Assembly: GCF_027789125.1 (NCBI RefSeq)
Contig: NZ_JAQFVF010000088.1
Span: 124,001-188,000, forward strand
Reading direction: 5' to 3'
Length of the DNA stretch: 64,000 nt
From: Paenibacillus aestuarii
GTDB taxonomy: Bacteria; Bacillota; Bacilli; Paenibacillales; NBRC-103111
Shown here: positions 16,166 to 24,088 of the stretch, piece after piece
Layout: each line of letters begins with the position of its first letter
Position numbering within the stretch: the stretch's first letter is position 1
Made by a program: the position numbers and the translations under genes
The notes under the pieces: generated by a model
Databases searched by the model: none
What the model was told of the DNA's origin: nothing
What the model saw: only the letters and a program-made list of their open reading frames with translations

Positions 16166-16840
16166 ATGGCGACAATTATGATCGTGGATGACGATCCTTA
16201 TATTCGCGAGCTCGTCCGTGTTTTTATGATAAACGAAGGCTTCGAAGTCGTCGAAGCTGAGGACGGCGCAGAAGCGTTAACGAAGCTGGAAAGCGTCCAG
16301 GTCGATATGGTCATCATGGACGTCATGATGCCAAATATGGACGGCTGGGAGCTATGTAAGGAGCTGAGGGAGCACTATGACTTCCCGCTGCTCATGCTGA
16401 CCGCCAAAGGCGAGACCTCGCAGAAGGTCAAGGGCTTTGAACTGGGCACCGACGATTACCTCGTCAAGCCGTTCGAGCCGGTTGAGCTGGCGGTGCGCGT
16501 GCGTGCGCTGCTGAAGCGCTACAAAATCGCTTCTTCCCAGACGGTACAGGTCGGTCACTTGACCATGAACCGTAAAACCTATGAAGTAACGGTCGGTGCC
16601 GACAGCGTCACCTTGCCGCTCAAAGAGTTCGAGCTGCTCTACAAGCTGGCGAGCTATCCGGGAAAAACGTTTTCCCGCGATCAGTTGATCGAGCAGATCT
16701 GGGGCTTCGACTATGAGGGCAATGAGCGCACAGTCGACGTCCATATCAACAGGCTGCGCGAGCGGTTTCCGGAAGAGCAGACGGCTTTTCGGATCAGCAC
16801 CATCCGCGGGTTAGGCTACCGCATGGAGGTCACGCGGTGA
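16166..16840 (+). CDS. OmpR-family response regulator
   Basis: 224 residues from ATG at 16166 (GGTGAGG upstream); an earlier in-frame ATG at 16151 is less well placed. Receiver domain with acidic pocket DDD at 8-10, phospho-acceptor D52 in VIMDVMMPNMDG and the conserved lysine in DYLVKPF. A winged-helix DNA-binding domain follows (LPLKEFELLYKLASYPGKTFSRDQLIEQIWG, RTVDVHINRLRERF). It works with the histidine kinase encoded immediately after, with a four-base overlap at most. Target genes are not evident. Confidence 0.93.
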   Translation: MATIMIVDDDPYIRELVRVFMINEGFEVVEAEDGAEALTKLESVQVDMVIMDVMMPNMDGWELCKELREHYDFPLLMLTAKGETSQKVKGFELGTDDYLVKPFEPVELAVRVRALLKRYKIASSQTVQVGHLTMNRKTYEVTVGADSVTLPLKEFELLYKLASYPGKTFSRDQLIEQIWGFDYEGNERTVDVHINRLRERFPEEQTAFRISTIRGLGYRMEVTR

Positions 16841-17940
16841 TGAACAGACAGGCGCTTAAGGAACAGCCCGGCGCGCCAGAGAAGGCAAAGAAAGGCCGCA
16901 AGGAGCGGATCTTCGAGTATCTTTTTGGCGCAGGACTTTTTACGCTCATTATTGTATACTTGCTGCTGTGTTTCTTTGTGACGGACTGGCTCTATACCCG
17001 CATAGGGAAACGGCCGGATGAGGTTTATGTACAGCTGATCAACTCTGTAGGCTCGATGTTTCTCTGGGGCTTTACGATGGCGCTTCTCGGGAAATATTAT
17101 TTCCGCAACAAGCAGATGGAGTTTTTTCGCACAATGGTTGATGCTGTGCGCCGCATGTCCCGAGGGGATTTCAACGTGTCCGTAGAGCGGGATCCGCGTA
17201 ACGGTCCGTTTGTTGAGCTTGTGGACAGCATTAATGACATGGCGGTCGAGCTGGGACAGCTGGAGCAGATGCGGCAGGAGTTCATCTCGAACGTGTCGCA
17301 CGAGATCCAATCGCCGCTCACGTCGATCAGCGGTTTTTCCCGTGCGTTAAAGAATGACAATCTCGGGGAGGAAGAGCGCAAGCATTACCTCGATATCATT
17401 GAAGCCGAGAGCAAGCGTTTGTCGAAACTAAGCGATAACTTGCTGAAGCTGTCTTCGCTGGAGTCGCAGCACCATCCCTTTGAGTTGAAAAGCGTACGGC
17501 TGGATAAACAGCTGCGCAACCACATTCTAGCCTGTGAGCCGCAATGGGTGGACAAAGATATCGAAATGGATATCGACATGGTTCCCATCACGATTATGGC
17601 GGATGAGGAATTGTTGAGCCAGGTATGGACCAATATCATCCATAACGCAATTAAGTTTACGCCTGTCGGCGGCACGATTGGTGTCTACGTAACGGGCGGC
17701 ACCGGAGAAGCGGTCGTCCGCATCACGGATAATGGCATCGGAATTTCCGCGGACGATCAGGCGCATATTTTTGAACGCTTCTACAAAGCGGATAAATCGA
17801 GAAACCGGGCGTTGGGCGGTAGCGGGCTGGGACTCTCCATTGTCAAAAAAATCATCGACATGCATCAGGGATCCGTCTCCGTCTCCAGCCAAATTGGCGA
17901 AGGCACGACCTTTACGGTTCGCCTGCCTGCTGCTGAATAA
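16840..17940 (+). CDS. Sensor histidine kinase partner of the OmpR-type regulator
   Basis: About 366 residues. Start is GTG 16837 or ATG 16840, both overlapping the regulator's stop. Two membrane helices (about 28-50 and 70-88) flank a very short external loop (RIGKRPDEVYVQ), so it probably senses within or near the membrane. HAMP-like linker RMSRGDFNVSVE, HisKA with H154 in SNVSHEIQSPLTSI, then N, G1 and G2 boxes (NIIHNAIKFTP, DNGIGIS, GSGLGLSIV). The Q in SHEIQSP replaces the more usual R. Signal unknown. Confidence 0.93.
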   Translation: MNRQALKEQPGAPEKAKKGRKERIFEYLFGAGLFTLIIVYLLLCFFVTDWLYTRIGKRPDEVYVQLINSVGSMFLWGFTMALLGKYYFRNKQMEFFRTMVDAVRRMSRGDFNVSVERDPRNGPFVELVDSINDMAVELGQLEQMRQEFISNVSHEIQSPLTSISGFSRALKNDNLGEEERKHYLDIIEAESKRLSKLSDNLLKLSSLESQHHPFELKSVRLDKQLRNHILACEPQWVDKDIEMDIDMVPITIMADEELLSQVWTNIIHNAIKFTPVGGTIGVYVTGGTGEAVVRITDNGIGISADDQAHIFERFYKADKSRNRALGGSGLGLSIVKKIIDMHQGSVSVSSQIGEGTTFTVRLPAAE

Positions 17941-17944
17941 TGTC

Positions 17945-17973
17945 TGCGCGCATCGCGTCGCGGGCATTTTTTT
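17945..17973 (+). terminator. Terminator of the two-component operon
   Basis: TGCGCGC (17945-17951) pairs with GCGGGCA (17960-17966) with one mismatch, followed by seven T residues. Confidence 0.6.
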
Positions 17974-17974
17974 A

Positions 17975-18020
17975 TAATAAAATAGGGACCCCGCTTATCC
18001 AAGATAACCGGAATCCCTAT
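17975..18020 (-). terminator. Minus-strand terminator of the mini-ORF unit
   Basis: ATAGGGA (17982-17988) pairs with TCCCTAT (18014-18020) with further inner pairing GCTTATC/GATAA. Read on the minus strand it is followed by TTTTATTAT, while the plus-strand side is A-rich, so it serves a minus-strand transcript. Confidence 0.72.
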
Positions 18021-18036
18021 AAAAATCGGATTTTAT

Positions 18037-18099
18037 TCAATTGTGACCAAACACACTCCCATCAACACAACTTCCGTTGCAAAATAGTGGCCTTTCCAT
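18037..18099 (-). CDS. Mini-ORF d, 20 residues
   Basis: ATG at 18099 with GAAAGG four bases upstream; stop TGA at 18037-18039, just before the terminator. The peptide begins MERPLFCNGSC and has two cysteines. It is the last of four short frames in one apparent transcript. No family is recognised. Coding status rests only on start, ribosome binding site and arrangement. Confidence 0.42.
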   Translation of the reverse strand: MERPLFCNGSCVDGSVFGHN

Positions 18100-18110
18100 G
18101 TGTCCTTTCT

Positions 18111-18173
18111 TCAGAGTAGGTCATGACGTCTGCTGTTACCTATGATCCCGCATGCCCGTAATCGTGAATTCAT
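18111..18173 (-). CDS. Mini-ORF c, 20 residues
   Basis: ATG at 18173 is preceded by GAGGAGAGAGG with five bases of spacing, the best ribosome binding site of the four. The peptide begins MNSRLRACGIIG, is basic (four Arg) and ends in a double leucine. Stop at 18111-18113 is 11 bases before mini-ORF d. No family recognised. Confidence 0.48.
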   Translation of the reverse strand: MNSRLRACGIIGNSRRHDLL

Positions 18174-18187
18174 GAACACCTCTCTCC

Positions 18188-18232
18188 TCAAGTATTAGGG
18201 TATAGAGGGCATGCTTCGCTAACGTGCTTCAT
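18188..18232 (-). CDS. Mini-ORF b, 14 residues
   Basis: ATG at 18232, eight bases after GAGGGG; begins MKHVSEACPL. The TGA at 18188-18190 abuts the ribosome binding site of mini-ORF c, so coupling is possible. Confidence 0.38.
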   Translation of the reverse strand: MKHVSEACPLYPNT

Positions 18233-18249
18233 TGGACTATCCCCTCTCC

Positions 18250-18285
18250 TTATGCTCGAAAGATCGTGGCTCCCGGACGCCTCAT
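18250..18285 (-). CDS. Mini-ORF a, 11 residues
   Basis: ATG at 18285 directly abuts AGGAGGG, so spacing is too short for a standard site; begins MRRPGATIF. Its TAA overlaps the purine-rich site of mini-ORF b. It is the weakest of the four. Confidence 0.25.
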   Translation of the reverse strand: MRRPGATIFRA

Positions 18286-18325
18286 CCCTCCTGGTCAGTA
18301 GGTTCGGCAGGGGAGCTTGTGATTA

Positions 18326-18354
18326 AATATATACCATTATTAAAATATTGTAAA
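18326..18354 (-). promoter_or_regulatory. Minus-strand sigmaA promoter of the mini-ORF unit
   Basis: TTTACA (18349-18354) and TATATT (18326-18331) on the minus strand are exactly 17 bases apart. The predicted start near 18319 gives a transcript of about 340 nt to the terminator. No longer gene lies on that strand here. Confidence 0.62.
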
Positions 18355-18449
18355 TATTCAGATTATTTAATTTTTAACCGATAATAACCTCATTATGAGC
18401 CTATTCTTCGATTTGCTCTCTCTTTCATATTTTACAAGTTTTCGAGCTA

Positions 18450-18477
18450 TCGACAAATAGCGGGACTATTATATAAT
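18450..18477 (+). promoter_or_regulatory. SigmaA promoter of the MHYT-GGDEF-EAL gene
   Basis: TCGACA (18450-18455) and a consensus TATAAT (18472-18477) are 16 bases apart, about 45 bases before the GTG start. Confidence 0.62.
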
Positions 18478-18522
18478 AAAGCACATATCAAATATGCATC
18501 CAGAAAGCAGGGGGCGCTCCAA

Positions 18523-20544
18523 GTGCAAATGCAAGGTCATTTCAACGGGTGGATCGTTCTATTATCTTTCGTCATTGCCGTGCTAGCTTCATATTCGGCA
18601 TTAAACCTGGTCAGCAAAATTGCCCGAACCAAAGGACGAAACCGCACGGTTTGGCTTCTGTCAGGTTCTATGGTCATGGGCGTTGGCGTATGGTCCATGC
18701 ATTTTGTCGGGATGATGGCCTATCATATGGATGTCGAGATAAACTACGATGTTCCCATCACTATTTTATCCTCTCTGGGCAGCATATTAGCTTCATACGT
18801 CGCTTTTCGAATTACGGCAAGAAGCCAATCCAGTGCCTGGAGGTATGGCTTCGGCGGCTTTATTATGGGCTGCGGTATTGTTGCCATGCACTACACGGGC
18901 ATGTATGCGATGCACGAATCGGTTGTGGTAAACTATGACATTCCCATCTGGCTAGCATCGGCGGGCGTCGCTTTGATCGCTTCATATGCCGCTCTATACT
19001 TGTTCCATAGATTCCGTCATACGCCGGATTTCAGTATTTGGAAGCTCGGCTGCGCCGTTGTTATGGCCATCGCCATCTGCGGCATGCATTATACGGGAAT
19101 GGCTGCAGCGCAATTTAGCCACCTGAGTAGTATGCAGCATACGATGCCAGGCGGTCAGGCGCCTCAGATCTTCCTATTGACAGGCGTCGCCTTGTCGACC
19201 TTCTTTATCTTGGCTGTTTCATGGGGAGCGATCTTCTTCGACCGGCACGTGCTGGAGAAAATGGCCTATTACGATCAGTTGACCGGCCTTCCCAACCGTC
19301 ACGATCTGCAGCGCTATTTCAGCGAACATTTCGATCCTGTGAAAGGTGGAGCGCTGATGTTCATCGATTTGGACAGGTTCAAAACGATTAACGATACGCT
19401 CGGACACGACTTTGGGGACATGCTGCTGCAGCAGGTAGCCGAACGGCTCCGTACGTGCCTCAAAGGCAAGGATACGCTCTTCCGATTGGGCGGTGACGAG
19501 TTCCTTATCATCACCAAACTGACCGATTTGGAGCAGATTGAACTACTGGCGCAAAACGTTTTAAACGAAATTAAGCAGGCGTATTTCATAGAGGTTCACG
19601 AGCTATATGTGACAGGCAGCGTCGGCATCAGCTTGGCGCCGCTGCACGGGGATATCCGCTCGGATTTGCTCAAAGCTGCAGACACGGCTATGTATAATGC
19701 CAAGAGTGCAGGCAAGAATCGTTACCTGATCTTTGATGAGGAAATGAATCGCGCCCAATTGCGGAAGCTTGTATTAGAGAAGGATCTGCGCAAAGCGATG
19801 GTTCACGATGAATTCAAAATCATGTACCAGCCGAAGTGGGATACCGGCTCTAACCAACTTGTCGGCATGGAGGCTTTGCTCCGGTGGCATCATCCGCAGC
19901 TCGGACCGGTGTCTCCAGCAGAGTTCATTCCGATCGCCGAGGAGACAGGGATCATTGTACCGATGACCCGGTGGATGGTCAAAGAGGTCTGTATCCAAAA
20001 CAAGAAATGGCAGGATCGCAATGAAATGCAAGTGTGCATTTCGGTGAATATGTCCGTTCGCGTTTTCGAAAGTGAGACTTTGTTTGAAATGGTCTTTGAA
20101 GCTCTGCGAGACTCAGGCTTGAATGGAACTTACCTCGAGCTTGAGATTACAGAGTCAATCGCAATGAGCGATGTTCAAGGCACAATTGAGCAATTGCAAA
20201 CGATTCGTGAACTTGGCGTCAGAGTGTCGCTCGACGATTTTGGAACGGGCTATTCCTCGCTGGGCAGCTTGGATGAGCTGCCGGTGGATACGTTAAAGAT
20301 CGATCAGATTTTCATTCATAAAAGCGAGCAGATCTCGAAGCAAGCGATCATCAGCAACATCATCGCCATTGCCAAGAACTTGAACCTTGGCGTTGTGGCG
20401 GAGGGCGTAGAGACTTCGGACCAGATCGAATTTCTCCAGTCACGCGGTTGTCATGTGATGCAAGGCTTCTATTACGGCAAGCCGATGTCGGCGTTTGACG
20501 TCAGCTACTGGCTGGAGCATAAGCAGAAGGATGCGCTGGCGTAA
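18523..20544 (+). CDS. MHYT-GGDEF-EAL cyclic-di-GMP enzyme
   Basis: 673 residues from GTG at 18523 (CAGGGGGCG upstream). The N-terminal ~235 residues form the MHYT membrane sensor: seven helices with repeated metal-binding motifs MHFVGMMAY, MHYTGMYAMH and MHYTGMAAAQ. Next is GGDEF (near 322-326 in RLGGDEFLII), intact for diguanylate cyclase activity, and an EAL domain (EALLRWHHP near 449, with ITES, DDFGTGYSSL and GVVAEGVET), intact for phosphodiesterase. It probably adjusts cyclic-di-GMP in response to a gas or redox ligand, affecting motility or biofilm. Domain order resembles Bacillus YkoW. It is a single gene, divergent from the mini-ORF unit. Confidence 0.95.
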   Translation: MQMQGHFNGWIVLLSFVIAVLASYSALNLVSKIARTKGRNRTVWLLSGSMVMGVGVWSMHFVGMMAYHMDVEINYDVPITILSSLGSILASYVAFRITARSQSSAWRYGFGGFIMGCGIVAMHYTGMYAMHESVVVNYDIPIWLASAGVALIASYAALYLFHRFRHTPDFSIWKLGCAVVMAIAICGMHYTGMAAAQFSHLSSMQHTMPGGQAPQIFLLTGVALSTFFILAVSWGAIFFDRHVLEKMAYYDQLTGLPNRHDLQRYFSEHFDPVKGGALMFIDLDRFKTINDTLGHDFGDMLLQQVAERLRTCLKGKDTLFRLGGDEFLIITKLTDLEQIELLAQNVLNEIKQAYFIEVHELYVTGSVGISLAPLHGDIRSDLLKAADTAMYNAKSAGKNRYLIFDEEMNRAQLRKLVLEKDLRKAMVHDEFKIMYQPKWDTGSNQLVGMEALLRWHHPQLGPVSPAEFIPIAEETGIIVPMTRWMVKEVCIQNKKWQDRNEMQVCISVNMSVRVFESETLFEMVFEALRDSGLNGTYLELEITESIAMSDVQGTIEQLQTIRELGVRVSLDDFGTGYSSLGSLDELPVDTLKIDQIFIHKSEQISKQAIISNIIAIAKNLNLGVVAEGVETSDQIEFLQSRGCHVMQGFYYGKPMSAFDVSYWLEHKQKDALA

Positions 20545-20640
20545 GGTGCAAATCGGATAAGGCGGGCCAAAGGGCCGCTCCAAGCGGCAGGCGAGGTGTG
20601 ATGCCCTACGGGTGCCAGCCCTAGTGTAGTTTGTGAGCGT

Positions 20641-20671
20641 ATAGCGGAAGCGTTGCTTCCGCTATTTGCTT
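20641..20671 (+). terminator. Terminator after the GGDEF-EAL gene
   Basis: Perfect 11-bp stem ATAGCGGAAGC/GCTTCCGCTAT (20641-20651, 20655-20665) followed by TTGCTTTG. Confidence 0.75.
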
Positions 20672-20683
20672 TGTGTCAGGCCG

Positions 20684-21121
20684 CTACAGATAGCGCTTGA
20701 TTAGCCGGTACCCACTTTCTTGGCGGTAGAGCGACTGGCTCAAGCTATACGTGCCATTCATGGTTTCCTGTTCGTCAGCCACCCACCACAACCCCGTGCA
20801 TGCATGCTGGCTGGCTAATTGTTCAGCGAACGCTCGAAGCCGGCCTCCGACCAATTCATGCTGATCCGCCTCGGTGGACGAAATCATGGCAGCTTCGCTC
20901 AGCTTAAGCGTACTATCGGCGTATTCGCGGATGCGAAATGACAGGGTGCCCAGAATCTGGCCTTGTTGTTCATACAAATATAAGTTATATGGATGGTCAT
21001 GCATGAAGTGCAGTCGGTTCTCGATGTAAAGCGGTGAAATCGTGCGGCCGGTAAGATTGGAAAACAACAGGCTAATCGAGTGGGAATCATGCGAGGTTGC
21101 TAAGCGAATGCAATAGTCCAT
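20684..21121 (-). CDS. Probable GNAT-type acetyltransferase or related small protein
   Basis: About 145 residues from ATG at 21121, with AGGAAGTGG upstream; GTG at 21133 is the alternative start. The pattern of an N-terminal IRLATSHDSHSISLLFSNLTGR helix region, a central strand NLYLYEQQGQILGTLSFRI and later GLWWVADEQ resembles GNAT acetyltransferases, but the acetyl-CoA-binding R/Q-x-x-G-x-G/A loop is not clearly seen. So the family call is tentative. Single gene, no membrane segment. Confidence 0.6.
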   Translation of the reverse strand: MDYCIRLATSHDSHSISLLFSNLTGRTISPLYIENRLHFMHDHPYNLYLYEQQGQILGTLSFRIREYADSTLKLSEAAMISSTEADQHELVGGRLRAFAEQLASQHACTGLWWVADEQETMNGTYSLSQSLYRQESGYRLIKRYL

Positions 21122-21190
21122 AAAGGAATCCACTTCCTATTCATTAGTATTATGGCAATTATACCATAAAAAGGAACATTAGTTCTATAA

Positions 21191-21253
21191 AAAGCGCATC
21201 TCCGTCCTGTCGGCTTAAGTTCCCCTAAGTCTGATAGAACAGTGATGCGCTTT
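21191..21253 (-). terminator. Terminator after the M42 peptidase gene
   Basis: AAAGCGCATC (21191-21200) pairs with GATGCGCTTT (21244-21253). The interior pairs again over about 16 positions with wobbles. On the minus strand it ends in TTTTTAT. Confidence 0.78.
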
Positions 21254-21285
21254 GTGCTTATCTTATAGAAGCTCAGTATGAATCG

Positions 21286-22359
21286 TTATGCCCGCTCATG
21301 AATCGTATTTAACGTTGTCCGGTCAGTCGCTTGCACGAGCTTGATCAGCAGCTCTTTCGCCGCCGCATAATCGTCGACGTGAAGAATCGACGCGGACGTA
21401 TGGATGTAGCGCGCGCAAACGCCAATGACGGCAGACGGTATGCCCTTGCCTTGCAGATGCACCTGACCGGCATCCGTGCCGCCGGCCGAGATAAAGTACT
21501 GATACGGGATCTTGTGGGTTTCCGCCGTATCAAGAATGAACTCGACCATGCCCCTGTGGGTGAACATGCCCGGATCATAAATGCGCAGCAGCGCGCCGCG
21601 CCCCAGCTGCCCAAAAGCGTTGCGGTCGCCGGTCATGTCGCCGGCGGCACTAGCATCCAGCGCGTAGAACAAGTCCGGCTGGATGAGGTTCGCCGCGGTA
21701 ATCCCGCCGCGCGCGCCGAGCTCTTCCTGTACAGTCGCACCGCTGTACAGGATATTCGGGAGCTTCGTGCCGTGAAGCTCCTTCAACAGTTCAATCGCCA
21801 GGCCGACACCGTAGCGATTGTCCCAAGCCTTAGCCATAATCCGCTTCGGATTGGCTAAGGGAGTGAACGGGCAGACCGGCACGATCTGCTGCCCGACTCG
21901 CACGCCGATGGCCAGCGCATCGGCCTTATCCTCAGCGCCGATATCCACGTACATCGACTTGATATCTGCGGGCTTCCCGCGCGAGGCTTCGTCCAGCAAG
22001 TGCACCGGCGTCGAGCCGATGACGCCCATGACCGGGCCGTTGTCGGTCATGATCTGCACACGCTGCGCAGGCAGCACTTGGCTGAACCAGCCGCCGAGCG
22101 GCTGGAACTTGATCGTCCCATGCTCGGTGATGCCGTTGACGAGAAAGCCGACTTCGTCGAAGTGGCCCGCGACCATTACTTTCGGGCCGTTTTCGTCGCC
22201 GCGCATAATGCCGAAGAGGCTGCCGAGCCCGTCCTGAATGAACTCGTCGGTATATTTGGCCATCTCGGTCCGCGCGAATTGTCGAATTTCGCGTTCAAAG
22301 CCGGATACGGCCTGCATTTCCGTTAATGTGCGAAAAAGCTCCAATGTTTCTGTATTCAT
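21286..22359 (-). CDS. M42 family metallopeptidase (glutamyl aminopeptidase/YsdC type)
   Basis: 357 residues from ATG at 22359 with GAGGGA upstream. M42 aminopeptidases are large cytosolic tetrahedral complexes with two metal ions that trim peptides. Motifs seen: the first metal histidine in [10 protein letters not shown], the aspartate in AKAWDNRYG, the catalytic and metal glutamates in [18 protein letters not shown] and a late histidine in [13 protein letters not shown]. Length is normal for the family. Monocistronic. Specificity within M42 cannot be read from sequence. Confidence 0.93.
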   Translation of the reverse strand: MNTETLELFRTLTEMQAVSGFEREIRQFARTEMAKYTDEFIQDGLGSLFGIMRGDENGPKVMVAGHFDEVGFLVNGITEHGTIKFQPLGGWFSQVLPAQRVQIMTDNGPVMGVIGSTPVHLLDEASRGKPADIKSMYVDIGAEDKADALAIGVRVGQQIVPVCPFTPLANPKRIMAKAWDNRYGVGLAIELLKELHGTKLPNILYSGATVQEELGARGGITAANLIQPDLFYALDASAAGDMTGDRNAFGQLGRGALLRIYDPGMFTHRGMVEFILDTAETHKIPYQYFISAGGTDAGQVHLQGKGIPSAVIGVCARYIHTSASILHVDDYAAAKELLIKLVQATDRTTLNTIHERA

Positions 22360-22475
22360 GAAGTTGTTCCCTCACTTTATCAAATGGATATGTTGTCTCG
22401 GTTCACATAAGCTCTATTGTATCATAAGTATTTGTGACAACGCTTGTTAGCGGCGGGCGGTGTGCTTCTTTATGA

Positions 22476-22510
22476 TTGACAAAACTAATTGTATTAGTTA
22501 TTATACTAAT
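22476..22510 (+). promoter_or_regulatory. Promoter with overlapping palindromic operator, MBL-fold gene
   Basis: Consensus TTGACA (22476-22481) and TATTAT (22499-22504) are 17 bases apart. The spacer holds the perfect palindrome ACTAATTGTATTAGT (22484-22498). A third half-site ACTAAT (22505-22510) follows the -10. This is the layout of a TetR- or MarR-type operator. Confidence 0.65.
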
Positions 22511-22536
22511 AAGGGTAGAAAAGAGGAGGCGTTTTT

Positions 22537-23268
22537 ATGGAAATGACTCAAAACGGCGCTATATATCAGCTGGCTTTTATGCCGAAATGGTTTCCGGTGA
22601 ACTGTTATCTGGTGGAAGAAGAGAACGAATTGACCCTCGTGGATGCAGCAATGCCTTTTGCTGTGCAGGCTATTTTGCAGGCGGCGGAGAAGATCGGCAA
22701 GCCGCTTACCCGCATCGTGCTTACGCATGCGCATGGGGATCACATTGGCGCATTGGACGGCCTGAAGCAGGCGCTGCCGCAAGCGAAGGTGTATATCTCG
22801 CAGAGAGATGCCAAGCTCCTTGCCGGCAGCAAGGAATTAGAGCCAGGAGAGCCTAATACGCCGATTAAGGGTGGCGTACCGAAGCCTGGCGCCATTCGGA
22901 CCAAGCCGGACGTACTGCTGCAAGACGGCGACCGAATCGGCTCCCTGCAGGCGATCGCCGCACCCGGACATACGCCGGGCATGATGGCGTTCCTAGACGT
23001 GCGAAGCCACGCGCTGATTGCCGGCGACGCCCTGCAAGTTCGCGGCGGCGTTGCGGTGTCGGGCGTCGTGAGGTGGCGGTTTCCTTTTCCAGCCCTGGCG
23101 ACATGGAACAAGCAGGCTTCGCTGGAGAGCGTGCGCAAGCTGCGCAATTTACAACCGAGCCTGCTGGCTGTCGGCCACGGGCAGATGATTGAGAACCCGC
23201 TGGCGGTGCTGGATCAAGCCTTGGACGAAGCAAGCAAAAAGATTAAAATGGAGACGGCGAGCATTTAG
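22537..23268 (+). CDS. MBL-fold metallo-hydrolase
   Basis: 243 residues from ATG at 22537, with GAGGAGG eight bases upstream. The metallo-beta-lactamase zinc motif THAHGDHIGALDGL is at about 65-78, with a later HTPGMMAFLD and D/H ligands in IAGDAL and GHGQMIENP. Such proteins hydrolyse thioesters, lactones or phosphoesters; the exact reaction is unknown. Its promoter carries a clear palindromic operator, yet no repressor gene is adjacent, so the regulator is elsewhere. Convergent with the glycosylase gene. Confidence 0.9.
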   Translation: MEMTQNGAIYQLAFMPKWFPVNCYLVEEENELTLVDAAMPFAVQAILQAAEKIGKPLTRIVLTHAHGDHIGALDGLKQALPQAKVYISQRDAKLLAGSKELEPGEPNTPIKGGVPKPGAIRTKPDVLLQDGDRIGSLQAIAAPGHTPGMMAFLDVRSHALIAGDALQVRGGVAVSGVVRWRFPFPALATWNKQASLESVRKLRNLQPSLLAVGHGQMIENPLAVLDQALDEASKKIKMETASI

Positions 23269-23282
23269 CGGATTCGCGGATT

Positions 23283-23945
23283 CTAAAGAACGAGCCCTTT
23301 GTCCACATAGCCATTATCAACGGCCCGCCATAAATACAGGGAGGCATAGCTCCGATAAGGGCTCCATGCAGGCGCGACAGCGCCCAGGTAGTTCCCGTCT
23401 TTCCGCTCTTCAAGCTGATGCAGCCACCTCGCTGCCCGCTGTAGGCCGGCGTCACCGACTGACATGACATCCGGACGGCCGAGGCTGAAGATCATGAACA
23501 TTTCGGCCGTCCACTTGCCGATGCCTTTGACACTCGTCAGCTGCTTCATCAAAGTCTCATCGTCGAGCGCATGCAGGTCATCCAGCGTCACCTCGCCGCC
23601 CAGCACTTTGCTGCTCAGGTCGCGGATGTAGCGGATTTTGGGATAGGAGACACCGCACTGGCGGATGGTTTCTTCGTCTGCGGCCAGCACAAGCTCAGGG
23701 GTCACCTGCGGCACGATAAGCCGCACTCGCGCTTGAATGGTACCTGCCGCTTTGGCGGAGAGCTGCTGGGCCATAATGGACATGACAAGCGACTCGTACG
23801 GATTGGCACTCGGTTTCAAAGCCATGTCGCCGACAAGGCGGATTAAAGCAGCCAGCTTGCTGTCCACTTGGCATAAAGCGATCACTGCCGGGTGTTCTTT
23901 GTTTAAATGAACGATATGCGGTTCGGTTGGAGGATAAATTTCCAT
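23283..23945 (-). CDS. DNA-3-methyladenine glycosylase II (AlkA-like, HhH-GPD)
   Basis: 220 residues from ATG at 23945, nine bases after GGAAGG; the ATG at 23954 abuts that site. Helix-hairpin-helix motif LTSVKGIGKWTAEMFMIFSLGRPDVMSVGDAGLQRA around 140-175 contains the catalytic aspartate in SVGDAG. It removes alkylated purines from DNA, opening base excision repair. The N-terminal region is short compared with E. coli AlkA, as in Bacillus YfjP/AlkA relatives that lack the extra domain. Single gene. Confidence 0.92.
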   Translation of the reverse strand: MEIYPPTEPHIVHLNKEHPAVIALCQVDSKLAALIRLVGDMALKPSANPYESLVMSIMAQQLSAKAAGTIQARVRLIVPQVTPELVLAADEETIRQCGVSYPKIRYIRDLSSKVLGGEVTLDDLHALDDETLMKQLTSVKGIGKWTAEMFMIFSLGRPDVMSVGDAGLQRAARWLHQLEERKDGNYLGAVAPAWSPYRSYASLYLWRAVDNGYVDKGLVL

Positions 23946-24088
23946 GCGGGACATCCTTCCGTCTTGAGATTATATTTATTTTTAATTGTAAATGATTAAC
24001 AAATGGAGATACAATAACAGTATTGCGTGATGGATACGCAAACGCAACCTATAAGTACAGCAGGAATTCGACCGGAGGAGGCGATGGG

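Noticed and set aside
18111-18173. Vector-like sequence because of clustered restriction palindromes (GAATTC, GCATGC, GACGTC)
   Set aside because: The sites are dispersed within unrelated sequence and no polylinker or vector segment is recognisable; chance is enough.
17975-18354. tmRNA, RNase P RNA, 6S RNA, SRP RNA or a known riboswitch on the minus strand
   Set aside because: None of the conserved core sequences of tmRNA, type B RNase P or SRP RNA could be found, there is no downstream gene for a riboswitch to control, and I could not match 6S features by eye. A covariance-model search would settle it.
18481-18522. Cyclic-di-GMP riboswitch in front of the GGDEF-EAL gene
   Set aside because: The distance from the predicted promoter to the start is about 45 bases, too short for the aptamer, and the conserved core is absent.
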